64,000 nt of DNA from Dendrophyllia cribrosa. Taxonomy: Eukaryota > Cnidaria > Anthozoa > Scleractinia > Dendrophylliidae. The number at the start of each line of letters is the position of its first letter. Positions within the stretch are counted from its first letter, which is position 1. Below the pieces are notes generated by a model, which was not told where the DNA came from, made no database searches, and worked only from the letters and a program-made list of their open reading frames with translations. The position numbers and the translations under genes were made by a program. Positions 12,401-24,200 of the stretch are shown here, piece by piece. The stretch covers positions 4,484,562-4,548,561 of the forward strand of contig JAJLRJ010000001.1 of assembly GCA_024195265.1 (NCBI GenBank). The letters run 5' to 3'.

Positions 12401-14028
12401 TACAAGAGACAGTTGCACGTTTCAACCCACTTATGGGTTTCTGATTAAAGTCATGGTGGTATTGCCTGTGAGGTGCCCGTATCAGTTGTCGTCGTTGTTG
12501 TTGTTGTGGTTTGCAAGGACACAGAAGTTAAATGGTTCGCATGCCTGTCGAAACTCTCATGTTTTGTCCTCAGACAAATGATTGTTGGCCAGTTCCAGGC
12601 GTTTTGATACTGGGGATGCATGGCGCGAAGGAAAATTGCGATGCGAGTGGAAATAAAAGAGAGGAGACTAGGGAGAGAGTCCTCGTTTTCCCCGCTCAGT
12701 CGCTTGCCGGGTTTTTTTCCCGGCCCCATAATGTTAACGCCTGGAACAGGCTAAAGGAATGTAACCTAACTGTTTGGAAAACAACAAAATGCTTGGGTAG
12801 TGGGCTTACCCTTACAATAAAATTGTGGCTTCATGCTACGAGACCTAGTGAGACTGAGCTTCAAGACAGACAAGCTTCGTCTTTACATCTTGTTTTTTAT
12901 TGTTTACGTGCAGAAGTAAAAGTAACCTTTTGTACTACGCGGAGTATCTGCCGACCATCAGCACACAGCTCAAGATCATATCATCTGTTAAAGCAGCCAC
13001 TCCTTCAGACATTTCGGTATGTTCAACTGATCGGTGCGATTTTATAATAGTAACCGTCTTGAAATCAAAACCCATGTAATCTCAATAAACCCAATTAACG
13101 CAATCATGCGACCGGTTCCAAAAGCGGGCAAGCGTGTGCAAGGTGAAGTCGTTTGTTTCTAGTTGGTTGTGAAAACAGTGTTTCCTTTGATTTACTGGAG
13201 TAAGTTGCACGATGGCATGAACCAAACGTAGTAGAGCGTGTGTCGAACAACCAAAAAATACTTTTAACATTATTATCACGATATTACATATATTCAATAA
13301 CATGTAAGGCAAACACGAATGTACAAATTACGAATGCAGGTAATAAAGTTACATGTAGTTTATAACTAATGACGATCTTAAAACTACAAAGCCCAGTGTT
13401 GGTGTGTAAATGTTACCACGTTTCGAACGCACGCCTATAGTCTATGATTACTGTTTGTTATATTTCTTATTATTTGTATGCTTGATCTTGTAGGCAGATG
13501 CAATGCTGGTAAAAAATGCACAAAATCTCATGCAAGCTGTTGTGAAAACTCTGAAAGCAGCAGAGGCTGCTTGTGTGAAGGTAACGCGATATTTTGGCTA
13601 AAATCAAAGGCTCCTATGAGCCAACTCGAGAATACGAAACAAACAACCTTTGGACCCTCCCCTATTCCTACGCGTTTTGCTCCACCGACTGGAGGGACCA
13701 ACACCAGGTGTCCGTCTTATAGAGGTGTCCGTTAAGAGAGGGTTGACTGTATGCTATAACTCGTTTAACGCTTCGCAAATTCACGAGTTAAAAATAAAAG
13801 TAAAAAGACCCTAAGACGAAACCTTTGTTTTTTTAGGGTCTCCGACCACCTGAGCAGGATGCCTCGTCCGATCACACAGAAGCCGCTGACCTCGCCTTTC
13901 AGTGGAAAAAGAAACTAAGAAGGCAACGTGCGATTGAGGCTCTAACGGCATCACGTGATGAGCTAGGACTACGCAGACGAGAGAAAAACATCTCCACGCC
14001 TTCTTTGGTGGACATCGTACATGTGTGA
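447..14028 (+). CDS. Vinculin-like protein, C-terminal 20 exons (5' end outside window)
   Basis: Vinculin/alpha-catenin family proteins link cadherin or integrin adhesion complexes to actin. Exons I place: 447-656, 1551-1748, 2700-2852, 3512-3604, 3886-3983, 4634-4835, 5059-5287, 5673-5922, 6149-6358, 7318-7565, 7696-7891, 8352-8652, 9386-9508, 10073-10311, 10865-11167, 11456-11590, 11902-12002, 12914-13016, 13494-13580, 13837-14028. Phases agree at every junction and give 1,222 residues in the window, already longer than whole vertebrate vinculin (~1,066). The last five exons match the vinculin tail (PTISTQLKIISSVKA; KNAQNLMQAVVKTLKAAEAA). Upstream, a module of the form LTPQ-AAR followed by WASKV and VDD recurs about five times. 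Between modules lie an Arg/Ser/Asp/Glu-rich linker (exon 6) and a Ser-rich linker (exons 14-15). Stop is TGA at 14026. Vinculin is favoured over alpha-catenin by the tail; the orthology class is not settled. Confidence 0.87.
994..1291. mobile_element. MITE, AGCCTG..CAGGCT family, copy 1
   Basis: Termini are AGCCTGCATAGCAGGCG and the inverse CGCCTGCCATGCAGGCT. Flanks ACAACCTGAGT and ACAACCTGGGC agree at 9 of 11 positions, consistent with an old 11-bp target duplication. No coding capacity. It lies in the intron between exons 1 and 2 of the vinculin-like gene. A further related end may begin at 842, but I could not find its partner. Confidence 0.7.
1820..2195. mobile_element. MITE-like element with internal ~125-bp duplication
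   Basis: The left end TTAGAACGGTTTTCAC is followed by two imperfect copies of a segment containing CTCTGGCCAATCACAACAGA (near 1,880 and 1,990). The right end resembles the inverse of the element at 9,659-9,874. Both contain repeated ATTGGTT/AACCAAT motifs. Intronic; no plausible protein. Confidence 0.55.
3700..3834. repeat. Long hairpin (foldback MITE)
   Basis: Inverted arms: CTCTCAGGAATAGTCGAGCG pairs with the region ending CGACTATCCCTGAGAG. Outer ends ACTACGAG and CGTAGT also pair imperfectly. The loop is about 5 bases within a GC-rich alternating GCGAGCG stretch. It sits in the intron before exon 5 of the vinculin-like gene. Confidence 0.7.
4436..4487. repeat. 17-bp tandem repeat, three copies
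   Basis: ACTGCACAGGCAATGTA is repeated three times without interruption, a small minisatellite in an intron of the vinculin-like gene. Confidence 0.9.
6410..6960. repeat. Tandem array, about six ~100-bp units
   Basis: The core ACTTTCCTGTGGTACTGTTT recurs near 6,418, 6,524, 6,637, 6,731, 6,836 and 6,928, each followed by GTTCTAACTTTTGAGTCTG and a CATTCAAATGA-type segment. Spacing alternates around 94-113 bases. It occupies most of the intron between exons 9 and 10 of the vinculin-like gene. Confidence 0.85.
8729..9075 (+). mobile_element. SINE copy
   Basis: The head carries a box-B-like GGTTCAAGGCC segment. It is followed by TGTTTCCTTAGACAAGAAAC, an (AT)n stretch and a tail with CATCCTATCCAAGGAGGAGG. 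The same head or tail pieces recur at 23,735, 24,115, 32,225-32,680, 36,600 and 37,750, so this is a dispersed family. Intronic in the vinculin-like gene. Confidence 0.6.
9174..9300 (+). mobile_element. Degenerate tRNA-derived SINE (Leu-like head)
   Basis: The head AGGCAGTGTTTCCGAGTTG and TTCCGCTCTGACCACTAGCT match the better-preserved inverse copy at 37,520-37,646. Old and diverged; intronic. Confidence 0.5.
9659..9874. mobile_element. MITE with GAGCGGTTTTC termini
   Basis: Left end GAGCGGTTTTCA and right end GTGAAAACCGCTC are inverted. The interior has several ATTGGTT motifs shared with the element at 1,820-2,195. No coding potential. Intronic. Confidence 0.6.
12587..12752. mobile_element. 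MITE, AGCCTG..CAGGCT family, copy 2
   Basis: Inverted ends contain GTTCCAGGCGTT (left) and AACGCCTGGAACAGGCT (right). Flanks AAATGATTGTT and AAAGGAATGTA agree at 8 of 11 positions, compatible with an eroded 11-bp duplication. It lies in the intron before exon 18 of the vinculin-like gene. Confidence 0.6.
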
Positions 14029-14129
14029 AAAAGAACTGATTTCACTTTCTCTCCCACTGAACACCTCGATTGCTATCCGTGTGTTTTGTAAATTCGACAT
14101 ATGTAAATAATTGGTCAAACTTACTTTTT

Positions 14130-14135
14130 AATAAA
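14130..14135 (+). terminator. Poly(A) signal of the vinculin-like gene
   Basis: AATAAA lies 102 bases past the stop codon, the first canonical signal downstream. Confidence 0.6.
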
Positions 14136-15295
14136 AGCAGCTCGACTGTGGCCAATGTGTTTTTATGTCAAGTGAATTGTGGAGCAGACTTACGGCTTAC
14201 CAGGTTTTATTTTCCTATTTCTCAAATGATTAAAGCCTCCTACACAGTTGTTGTTTTAGGTCGTCACGTGAACATGGAATGGAAGGCAAATGCGGCTGCT
14301 TCGTTAAGTAACAGTCCTTCTTTAGGTCAATTTACCTGTGTGTTTTTTTACAGCTGGATAACGCATAATTTGTTTGGGAAAAATTTGAAGCAGAACAAGT
14401 ATGTCTGAAATGTTGCAGAACTTTCAAAATCTTTTGATTATGCGATATTTGGTCAGTATTCGGTAAAAGGAAATAGGTTCCAATTTGCTTCCCCCATATT
14501 GTGTCATTATAGACCTCCGTCGTGGTCCGTTAATTTCCCTGGAGATTAAATACCGTAAAACATTCTGGATAATTTTTATGTACATTAATATATATTATGC
14601 ATCATGGTATATTTTATAAAGATTTGCAATGACAAGATTAGTAATTGAGTCTCCGTGCTAAAATCTATTCTAGGTCAGCCTATACACATTTTTAGTGGTC
14701 CCTGAGTTACATAAATAGTGACGCCGGGCGTAACTGCTAATGTCGAACGTTTAAAATGTAGTTTGATTTTTGTTGTTGACTATCTGGCGTTAGCGGACGT
14801 GTTAAGCTTAGCAGCAATCCGTTAGGGTAGTCTGACAAACTACTGGTGCAACGCAGCGATATTTGCTTCATGCCGCAGAAACCGGATTTATTAAAGCCTG
14901 CTTCCCACTAGCGACGTAAGCGGAATCGGAATCGCAAGAACTTTACTATCTAGTGGAAATCAAAACGACGGAAACGGATGGTAAGCGACGGAAGGAGAAG
15001 CGAAATCGGAAGGAAAAGGAAACCTGATACTTCCTATTCCGATTCCGTCGAGCTTCCGACTGCGACTCCGTTTTTTAATTTACACTAGAACGAAAGGCTC
15101 CTTATGCTTCCGACTCCAACTCCGCTTTCGATTAGTGGGATTAGCTAGTGGAAACCAGCCCTAAAGCACCGGCCACGTGGGCTTACAGCCAGGTTGCGAC
15201 CTAACCTTAACCGTAGAATTCTCTGCTACTGTATACTAGGTTTCTGATACTACTCGGCTGTAACTGTTCTAATCTTAAATGGGTTTGATTTTACT
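14136..15295. other. Intergenic, with a MITE at about 14,895-15,164
   Basis: The MITE ends AGCCTGCTTCCCACTAGC and, inverted, GGCTGGTTTCCACTAGC pair; the interior is rich in CGGAATCGGAATCG-type motifs and their complements. A SINE tail resembling the 8,729 family precedes it near 14,810-14,890. No gene seen. Confidence 0.55.
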
Positions 15296-16240
15296 TCATA
15301 TGATCGTCATAATGCTGAAGACGACATTTCTTGTCATTAAATTCCTCTTGACAGATCCAGCAGCTGTGTCTTTGTAGAGTTGATTCTGAAGATATACGGT
15401 TTGGGAGAAAGATTTGCCACATTGCTTGCATGTAGAAGGCTTCTCTAACGTATGTCTTCTTTCATGATACTGCAGAGATCCTAAGTGAATATAGCAGTTG
15501 CCACACTGCTTGCAAGTATAAGGTTTCTTTCCTGTATGTGTCCCTTTGTGTGCTTTCATATTGCCTAATTGAGCAAAGCACTTTTCGCAGTGCTTGCAAG
15601 CAAACGGCTTCTCCCTAGTATGTAATTTGATGTGTACCAGCAGAACTCCCGCTTGCGAGAAACATTTTCCACACTGCTTGCACGCAAAAGGCTTATCTCC
15701 AGTATGTTTTCCGTTGTGTCGCTGCCGATTTGTTAGTTGAGGGAAACGTTTGCCACACTGTTTGCACGCAAAAGGCTTCTCCCCTGTATGGAAATCTTTT
15801 ATGTGTTTCCAAATTTCCTAATCGAGAAAAGCACTTCCCACACCGCGTGCATTCATGTGGTTTTTCTCTGGTATGTATTGTACCGTGCCTCCACAGAATT
15901 CCCGGCACCTGCGAGAAACATTTACCACGCTGCTTGCACATATACGGCTTTTCTCCAGTGTGTGTTCTCATGTGTAGCTGCAGACCATGATACAGCGTAA
16001 CACTTGCCACATTCCGTGCACGGATAAGGCTTCTCTCCCGTATGCGTTCTGTTATGTCTGGTCAGTTCTCTTGCTGGTGGCCACATTGCTTACATACAAA
16101 AGGTTTCTCGCCCGTATGTATCCTGACATGTATTTTCAGATCTCCTGCTGTATAGCAACATTTGCCACAATACATACAATTGAAAGGCTTCTCTCCAGTC
16201 TCTCCTCTATGTCTATAACTTCTCTTGCTTCTATCAGGCA
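15296..16240 (-). pseudogene. C2H2 zinc-finger array, decayed
   Basis: Reading on the minus strand gives about nine C2H2 fingers separated by HTGEKP-type linkers (KPFACKQCGKCFSQ, KPYTCKQCGNC). The frame breaks near 15,800, at the transition from a finger ending LGNLETHK, and again near 16,020-16,080. One finger has lost a Cys ([11 protein letters not shown]). The distal end terminates in a non-finger tail and a stop at 15,296-15,298. No N-terminal domain, start or promoter is evident. Live arrays of this kind bind DNA as transcription factors; this copy looks dead or is a fragment. A sequencing error could account for one shift but less easily for all the defects. Confidence 0.8.
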
Positions 16241-17493
16241 TCTATTTTCTGTTGTATATAAGAGTACACTGTGTAAAAAAAATAGAAGAAGTAACAAAAC
16301 TAATTATTCGACTGTGACGTCATTATAGGGAACACGCAAAATATTCGAGCAAAAATATCCGAGCGTATTACACAGTAGATTGCCATATAACACCTTATAG
16401 CATCCCGGACACAAGCTATTATAAATACAAGAATTACAGTCGAATAATAAATCTCTTATTCGATGGTTCAACAGATAATACGTACGGACATTGTACTCGT
16501 TGCTTGCATTTTTTCTTGCCCCTGCGGGGCTCGAAAAAAATAATACGCAACTCTCTTTTGCGAATGATTTGCGTCGCTAGCGTTCCCACTATATCTCCTG
16601 TGGAATTTGCTTGTAAAATTTATTTGGCGAGAGGTTAGTCGTAACCAGTCTCTACCAAGAACAGAACCCAGGATTTAAAAAATAAATTTGTTTGGCCATC
16701 TACTTTAAGGCGTCCCTTTTTTATACCGGACGACCTAAGACGTATTCTCAGTTGTAAAATTTGGAATTTCTAAAACAGCCATATTTATACATCTGAAGAG
16801 CATCTAGTATATCAAGCTCAAATTTCCAGAGAAAGTTAATTGTGCTATGCCCTTTCAATATTCAGAGTTGATTTTTTGTAGCTCGATAGAGAATAAGGCG
16901 CATATGTTAATGAGGCAATAATGTAAGTTGACAGGAACATAATGGATGACAGTTCACGTTTACGTTTCATTTTTATCTTTTGCATTTATAGCAAAAAAAA
17001 TTAAAGGTCAATCACATGTGAACGCTTTTGACTTAAACTCGATCGTCCATCGACACTGATATAATGCACTTTTACTTTAGTTGGCGGCAGAAAATTGACT
17101 GACAACAGACACCATGCAGTAACAAACATCAATCAAATTTTCCAACCTTATGAAACTATATGTTTATATTTTAAATGACAAGACTCGCAAACTTGGCCAT
17201 TTTATTCCATTAGATGCTTTTTTAACAATATCGACTTATTATATTTTCGCTAGACCAATATCAAAATTGGACAATGCATTTCATCAAACGCGCGGCGTTG
17301 AATCGGCGATTAGGCTTTTCTTCTTCGAAAAGAGACTGCGAGTTCCTCGATGCAGCGGCTTATCCAGTATAGTTTAGAAGGAAGGGAAGGGAGGGGAGAG
17401 GGTAAAACGCTTTTTTTTCTTTAACTACCCCTTCCCTGCAAGTATTTTTTTGTAACGCTTGTATCCAGTCCTCTCTGTGCCAAAACGTCCAAT
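16241..17493. other. Intergenic, nothing recognised
   Basis: AT-rich sequence with short open frames that lack splice or family support. A purine-rich GGGAAGGGAGGGGAGAG segment lies near 17,380-17,400, about 100 bases before the FAM136A start, and may be promoter-proximal. Confidence 0.5.
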
Positions 17494-20222
17494 ATGGCGG
17501 CCAGTGCTGCTCAAACACGTGTGAAAGAAGAAGTTGAGAGATCGATCGAAAAACTCGAAAAAGATCATCTGAGAGGACTTCAGGTTAGTAACAAATCTAC
17601 TGGTGCATGTATTCCATCAAAGTGTAAAGGAACTTCTTTATGCGATAATCTTTAAACTAAAATCTGAATGATATCACCTTATCAATACATAGACCCCACA
17701 CTGTAGCGAGCATATCAATTATTTCTCTTTCTTTTCTCCACTGCCGAGCCAATAAAAAGTGGTCCTGCATTCTGTAGTTGCTCCAAAACTTTTAAGAAAC
17801 TAAATTTTCGGCAAACTCTCTGTTGCCTTCGTCAGAGTTAGTTTGAAACAGTGTCACTGCATGCATTTATATAATCGGTTCTTATTTATTTGTTGCTGGT
17901 CATACATACATACATACATACAATACATACATACATACATACATACATAAACTTTGTCAATAATATTTAGCTGTGAGGCTGTTAAAGGTAAATAAACCTG
18001 TGGGAATTGTATATGTTCGTTGCGGAGTTGCGGTCTTGAATGGAATGCAAAACTTCCAGGAAAAGGCATTCTTGCCTATTGTTCAGGTTCCTTTCAAGAA
18101 TTTAAATGTAGTCTGGGTGAATGTCGTGATCTGTTGTTTCAGCGTGGTGCCTAATTGCACTATCATTGTTTGATCTTGTGCCCAGCTTGTGTTCTGCACC
18201 TACATACGTACATACATACATACCCGGTAATTCATTTGGTGACACAGGTCAGTTACCAGCAGCATTAAGCTGATGTGGACCTGTGATACGTCTAATTACA
18301 AATTACAAAAATAGTCTAAAAATTTTAACATAAATTTACATAAATGTAATAATTACAATAATTGCCTAAAATTCCAGGATCTCTTACTTTCTCCAACATA
18401 GGTGAAATCACATGTCTTACACTTAACTTTGTGAACAATTCCTTTGATCTGATTTACAGCGGGGCAGTCTTTCGGTTTCTTAAAAATGCTGCCTAGTGTT
18501 TTAATGGGTTTGAACGTGGTCCTAATCTTTTCTTTGCTGAGTACATGTCAAACTGTCTTGAAAATTATTAACACCCTAGAAGGTAATATACGGACATAGA
18601 TAGAAGTCACCTAAATTTGCCATTACCTTCCGTATGATGATCAAACTCCATCTCTGAGACATTCATGGATGAAATGGCAAACAATCAAATGCATGTTGTA
18701 TATGGTTTTACCCTGGAAAAATTTTGCGGCTGTGATTTCCATTGCTACGTCATGCAATCGCCTTTAAAAATAAGATGTATAATGACAGACCCATAGGGTG
18801 ATAGACAGTGTGACCCTTGTTGTCATTGTCTTCAACTCCTATGGTTTCATAGAATTTCATTAGTTGAAGCTTCACACTGCAGACTGCGATATATGAAAAG
18901 GTGTCCATATACAAACAGAAATATTGTCCTTATGAATAAGGCTGTGTACGTGTGTCACTTGGCATAAAGGAGTTGGGTAATTGGTGAATGCTTAAACAAA
19001 TTTTATATCATGATCTAACCTACTATATGATACCCTTCTAGGCCAAGTCACACTTATGTGCTGCCAAATGTTGTGAGAATCAAATATCTAGTAAAGATGA
19101 AGTTCAGCAGTGTATGAACCAGTGTTTTGTGCCAATTCAGCAAATACAAGAGTACCTTGGAAAAGAGCTAAATGGATTTCAGGTGAGGAACGTAGTGATT
19201 TATTTTGGGGTTAGGGGATAGCATGTTTCCACTCACATGACCTTGGCAACTAAAGATATCTGCCGCTATATCAGGCAAGTTCCCTCAAGGCTCTTGGTCA
19301 AGCTCAAATAATACATCACTCGCCCAGTTTGCCAAGTACAATTTTCACTAAGGACTCATAATTCCATGTTTGGTAAAAGCTTTTGAGTAGTGATAGTTAC
19401 ATGTATGTGATGCATGTGTCTGCCTTTTCAAGGTTATATGGCTTTTCAGTGGTAACTACATGTAAACCATAAAATAATGAACTGCATTGCAGATGTAATA
19501 AAATATTTGAGTTTGGCTAGTGTAGAAATATCTTTCTGGAGGGTCTAACATAAAGAGAAGAGTGTTAATAGAACCCAGTCATAAACAGCCCATGATTCTT
19601 GACAATGCAAGATGAGAATTTTTTTTTTTTGGTGGAGTGTGGGTTATGTGACATTTGGTGGACATTTGACTGGTGGTCAAAGCTATTTTTCACACAGAGA
19701 AAAAATATTTTCTGTCTGAATTTAAATATAACATCTGCACTTCTAAGTCCATCTTTAAGCCAGGTTAACCTTTCACCAGTCAAAATGCCAAATTTTCTAG
19801 GCATTTGTCAAACGACAAGCTGTTATTTGCAGCCTTGGGTGAGTGAAGAGTTATTTGGTGAGTGCAATGACTGGTGACCATACAAATATTACAAGTGTAT
19901 TTAGCAATGGCCTTTACATATGAGATTTTAAAATAAATTATTTTAGTAATCAAAGATTTTTTATACACCCTTAAATGATTCATCTATAAATTGTTTCTTG
20001 TTTTATCGATAGGAACGTCTTGGTCGCTGTGCACAGCAATGCCAAGACAAAATTCAAGACAATGTTGACCCAAATACAACCCAATCAGAGCTCACGAAAT
20101 ACCAAGCAGAGCTGAATACATGTGTGGATCAGTGTTGTAAAACTCATTTGGAACTAGTGCCAAAAATGTTTGAGCGAATGAAGAAGGTTTTATCACAAGT
20201 ACAAGAGCCTGGTCCTAGATAG
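17494..20222 (+). CDS. FAM136A: FAM136A homologue
   Basis: Small conserved protein of animals; vertebrate FAM136A is mitochondrial, of the intermembrane-space twin-CX3C class. Three exons: 17494-17583, 19042-19182, 20013-20222, giving 146 residues against about 138 in human. The first exon encodes a charged helix (VKEEVERSIEKLEKDHLRGLQ region). Paired CX3C motifs are visible: CAAKCC, CMNQC, CAQQC and CVDQCC. These fit the family pattern of disulphide-bonded helices. The start ATG is in a plausible context with GCGGCC directly after it. Intron 1 carries a (CATA)n microsatellite. The stop is TAG at 20220-20222. Confidence 0.93.
17901..17950. repeat. (CATA)n microsatellite
   Basis: About twelve CATA units with one interruption, in FAM136A intron 1. 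A shorter run lies near 18,200-18,222. Confidence 0.95.
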
Positions 20223-21219
20223 TGTCAAGATGATTGAATTTAGGATGAAAGAAATGTTATTATTGGTTAATTTCCCAGTGGTGATTAAATTCTCATTGAG
20301 TCTTTTTATTACAAAAAAATAACAGAATGTCAATTTGTACAGGTTGCAAGGATAAATGAACTGATTAGTAATGAGTGCAGTGGAACTCAATATCATTTAA
20401 TACAACCACCATTGGGCCACAAATGTGTGGTTGTATAAGCAGGAGGTGTTCAGATTAATTAAGAAAATGACTGATCATTCTTTAATAGCTGTAGTCGCAA
20501 AGTGGGGTTTAGCCTGCATTGCAGGCATTCGAAGGGGAAGGGGGAGAATTCAGGCATGCGAGAATCTGAAGGGCGCCCCCTCCTTCCTACCCCTTCCTTG
20601 CATGCCCTTCGCGTTCTCGCGCACCTGAATTCCCCCCTTCCCTTTCCCCTTTGAACGCCTGCCACACAGGCTAAGTGGGGTTTCACAGTACAAATTTCTC
20701 TAGGACTATAACTTATAAATTTCAAACCATTACCAGTGAGGCTCCCGGAGACCCTCACACCTCACTATTGCCAGCTGACCAGTCAGATGGAGGCTCTAGA
20801 ATTAAGATTTGTGTGACACATTGTACCTGTACTCAATCTCATACTCACACACTGACACTAAGGTCTCTGTCATGTCAGGAAAGGGTTCTTGCTGTAAGCC
20901 TTTCTTGTCTGGTTAGTAGATGGTTGTACCTTTTTCCCGATGCGTGCTATCGTTATTCCATTCCTTGCCACATACTGTAGGCAATGTCAAGCCAAGATTT
21001 TCGGCATGATTTCAAAATAAAATGTGTGAAAATTTTGTCTCCTGTGAGTATTTAACACACCAATGATCTCTTTGCATCATTATGTGTAATTACTTAGTTG
21101 ATAACCCCGTACGTTTCAAAGCCAAGAGTATAAATAGTATATTTCAGGATGGAAAATTGTTTGCATCCTTAGAAAAAAGAAACCATGTTTACACAGAATG
21201 AAAATGACAAAATGTTAAT
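20223..21219. other. Convergent 3' spacer between FAM136A and the BTBD gene
   Basis: Contains the MITE at 20,511-20,672. The rest is AT-rich with no recognisable gene; it should hold the 3' UTRs of both convergent genes. Confidence 0.5.
20511..20672. mobile_element. MITE, AGCCTG..CAGGCT family, copy 3 (best preserved)
   Basis: AGCCTGCATTGCAGGC and GCCTGCCACACAGGCT form the ends, and the 162-bp body folds as a near-continuous hairpin. The identical 11-mer AAGTGGGGTTT flanks both sides (20,500-20,510 and 20,673-20,683), a clear target-site duplication. No ORF. It lies 288 bases past the FAM136A stop. Confidence 0.88.
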
Positions 21220-24200
21220 CTAATAGTCCTCAACATTTGAAGCTGGTGGCGTCCCTTCTCTAAGAGGTCTAAATAGAAGCTCGGGTATCTGGCCTTTCTC
21301 TTCTTCATCATCAGATTCATGATCAAGGAACTCAAAATTGACACCCCCACAAGTGATTTCTCTCATCGTCTCCTCCCCAAAGCGCTCCAGGACATCTTCC
21401 GACGTCACAGAGATCAAATATATGACGTCACTTTGGAGCGTAACACTGCTAGGAAAGAAGATGTCGTGAATGTCGCTCTCAATGTCACGCTTCGAAATAT
21501 CTGCGTTGTGTGACATCAACACAGAACCGCTGTTGTCGCGCAACTCGACTTTGAAAAGCTGAGTTGTCTGAGTGAAGGTTGTAAAAAGCGCCACTCCCGT
21601 GATAGTGATGGGCTCATTAACCTTAAATTTTACAATGCATTGTTGAGCTGCAACTCCTGGCTGCTTTGCGCGCAGCGCGGTTGTCTCAAACCGCGAGCAG
21701 CGGAAGGCTGTATCTTGCACAGGCTCGGCGCGTGGCTCAGTTGGAAATCTTATGTTGCACGATTTAAAGTTGGAGTTATAGCCGATGTACATGTTAGCAA
21801 CTTCTTCATGGCTCAGGAAAGATGACTGCGCAACTTCGTCAGTGAATTCTTTCATACTCATTAACGGGAAACGAATGGAATAGAATGCATCTCCAAGAAC
21901 CCTGCGCTTATTCTCAACCGTCAGTGGAATTGACAAACGCTGACACTCTCGCCCCGCCCACTTCACAGCCGCGCGGAAAAGCACCATCTCCTTAGCAACC
22001 AGAGTGTCTCGTGACAAAAGAGCGGTCAGCGTACCATGGTCGATATCAACGAATTGATTGTGTTCCACTACTTCAGAAGCGTGTTGGTCAATAATGGACC
22101 AACAGTGTTTCTCAAGGTTCTTGCTCACTCCAAGATAGGAACAGTGATCCAACACAGGTAGCGTGTTTTCCACGGTTAATTTACTCAGAACAAATTCTGT
22201 ACAGACCTCAGCCAGGCTTGGAATGAGGTATTTTTGCGCCAGGAATAGCACCTCTGGGGCGTTCTTTGTGGTCAACTGTACCTCGTCGTAGTACATGTAC
22301 CGGAGCATCTCTAGAAAGGCTTCAGGTTCACACTCCGATATTTCAATCTGCAAAGAGAGAGAGTTGATTGCTAGATATTAAATCAACTGTCATATAGTTG
22401 GAGAGTTGTGGCGCGGTGGTCTAGAGGTTGGCGATCTAAAAGTCGGTGGTTTGAGCACAGGAGCGCTTTCCTTTTGTATGGAAAATCCGGTTGTTCGTTA
22501 AGGCGGGAGTTAACCTAAACGCCACTTTTCCGCCACTTGACATGGCTTTAATGGAAATATCTCGTTCACGTTTCAAGCAATCCAAAACCTCTATGCTTAA
22601 AACATAAACCTATGTTATGGGGTGTTTTGTAAATTTTTGGGTGATTTTTGGGTATGTTTGGGAGGAAATAGTTTTTCTCAAAGGATTGGTAAAATTTAGA
22701 GAAATAAGAAATGTTGAAGATTTAGTGAAGTTTTAAAATTAGAATTTGTAGTTAATAATTAATAGACGGATACCAAGTTAGTCCACTAGCAACCTGGGGT
22801 GCTCTTACGTGGGTATCGACTGTCTGTTGGTGTTCCAAAACTCATTTTCTTTCTCCTATCCCTTCTTAAAACCTCTTAAAATTTCATTAAAATTCAGGTA
22901 GACTCCCGCCTTAAAGGGGGACAAGAACATGGCTTTCTTAACATTTACATCGAATTTTCAGTGCCAGATACATCCATTTGAAGTAGATACGAGTTAAAAC
23001 GTGCCTTTTCACATGTTAATATAACAATAACAAAAATGAAAAATAATTTGAGCAAAATGCTCCCCCGTCTCTGCTCCCCCCCTACCCCCCTCATTGGGGT
23101 AGAGTTACTGGGCGCAGAGTCTCTGCAGAGTCCCACCCTCACCGGTCCACCCGCACGAGGGAGCTCTTAATAACCTGATGATGCTGAAAACAATATATAA
23201 GACGCGACAGCGTCTTTTCCTCCCATGTAGGACACATTTTCTTAGATGTGCACGAGGCGCAGCCTCGTTTTGGTGCAAAGCTTGTTTTCGTCCTATAACG
23301 TCATAAAATTACTGTTTTCATTCACAACTCTGGCAGAAGTCTTGAACTCGTGGATTTCTTGATATCTTTTAGCTTGATGTCGATTACTTCAAGGATTTTC
23401 ATGAAAATGTTCCTCTTAAACTGAAAAGGAATACCTTCAGAGGTAGTCCTCTTTTCTCGTTTTTGCCGAAATGATCGGAAAATCCTGTACCATCTGCTGC
23501 GTCCCACTAGTGCCATGCTCCTTGATGAATTAAAGGCCATGTTTATTAAATGTTTGTTATTGTAAATCGTTAGTACCCAGTCTCCTCAAGAAAGAAAAAG
23601 GAACTCCGTGCAAGAGGAACACGCTCTTCTCGTTCCGTCTTGATTGAGGACAAATTTGTCCTGTTCTTCCTTTTAACAGGAAATTCTACCCGATTTTTCT
23701 ATTCAAATGGAAAGCGCCCTAAGTCTGTCTCCTAGTGTTGTTTCCTTAGACATTAAACTTTGCTCTACGCTGTCTCTCTCCACCCTTCGGCTAACGCATT
23801 GTTGTACCCAATTCAAACCTTCTGGGAATAAGATTCTTTGTTCACAGTATTTCCATGTCAATGCTTCATTGATATGGAAATATGACGAACAAAGAGTTCT
23901 AATCCCACAAGGTTTGAATTGGGTACAACAATGCGTTAGCCGAATTTGTCTATGAATGAGTAGTGGCGAACAGAATGCTAGGGGTGATCCTGTAGAGGGT
24001 ATAAAAAACAAAAGGTTTTTGCCCGCCCAACCTCGTTTTCAACATTTTCACTGCGAGGCTGGGCGGGCAAAAACAAAGCATTTTATTCTCCGGGGAGTCA
24101 ACATGGCCGCCGCGTGATAAAGGCCTATAAAGAGGGGAGTAGCAATGCTCCTGGAGGGTCAAACTTGCTTGAACGAGAAACTGAACGTTATTTATTAGCA

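Noticed and set aside
12532..13047. 171-residue plus-strand open frame
   Set aside because: It runs through a MITE and crosses vinculin-like exon 18 in the wrong frame; no domain.
23703..24011. Open frames on both strands with matching peptides
   Set aside because: They are the two arms of one hairpin MITE.
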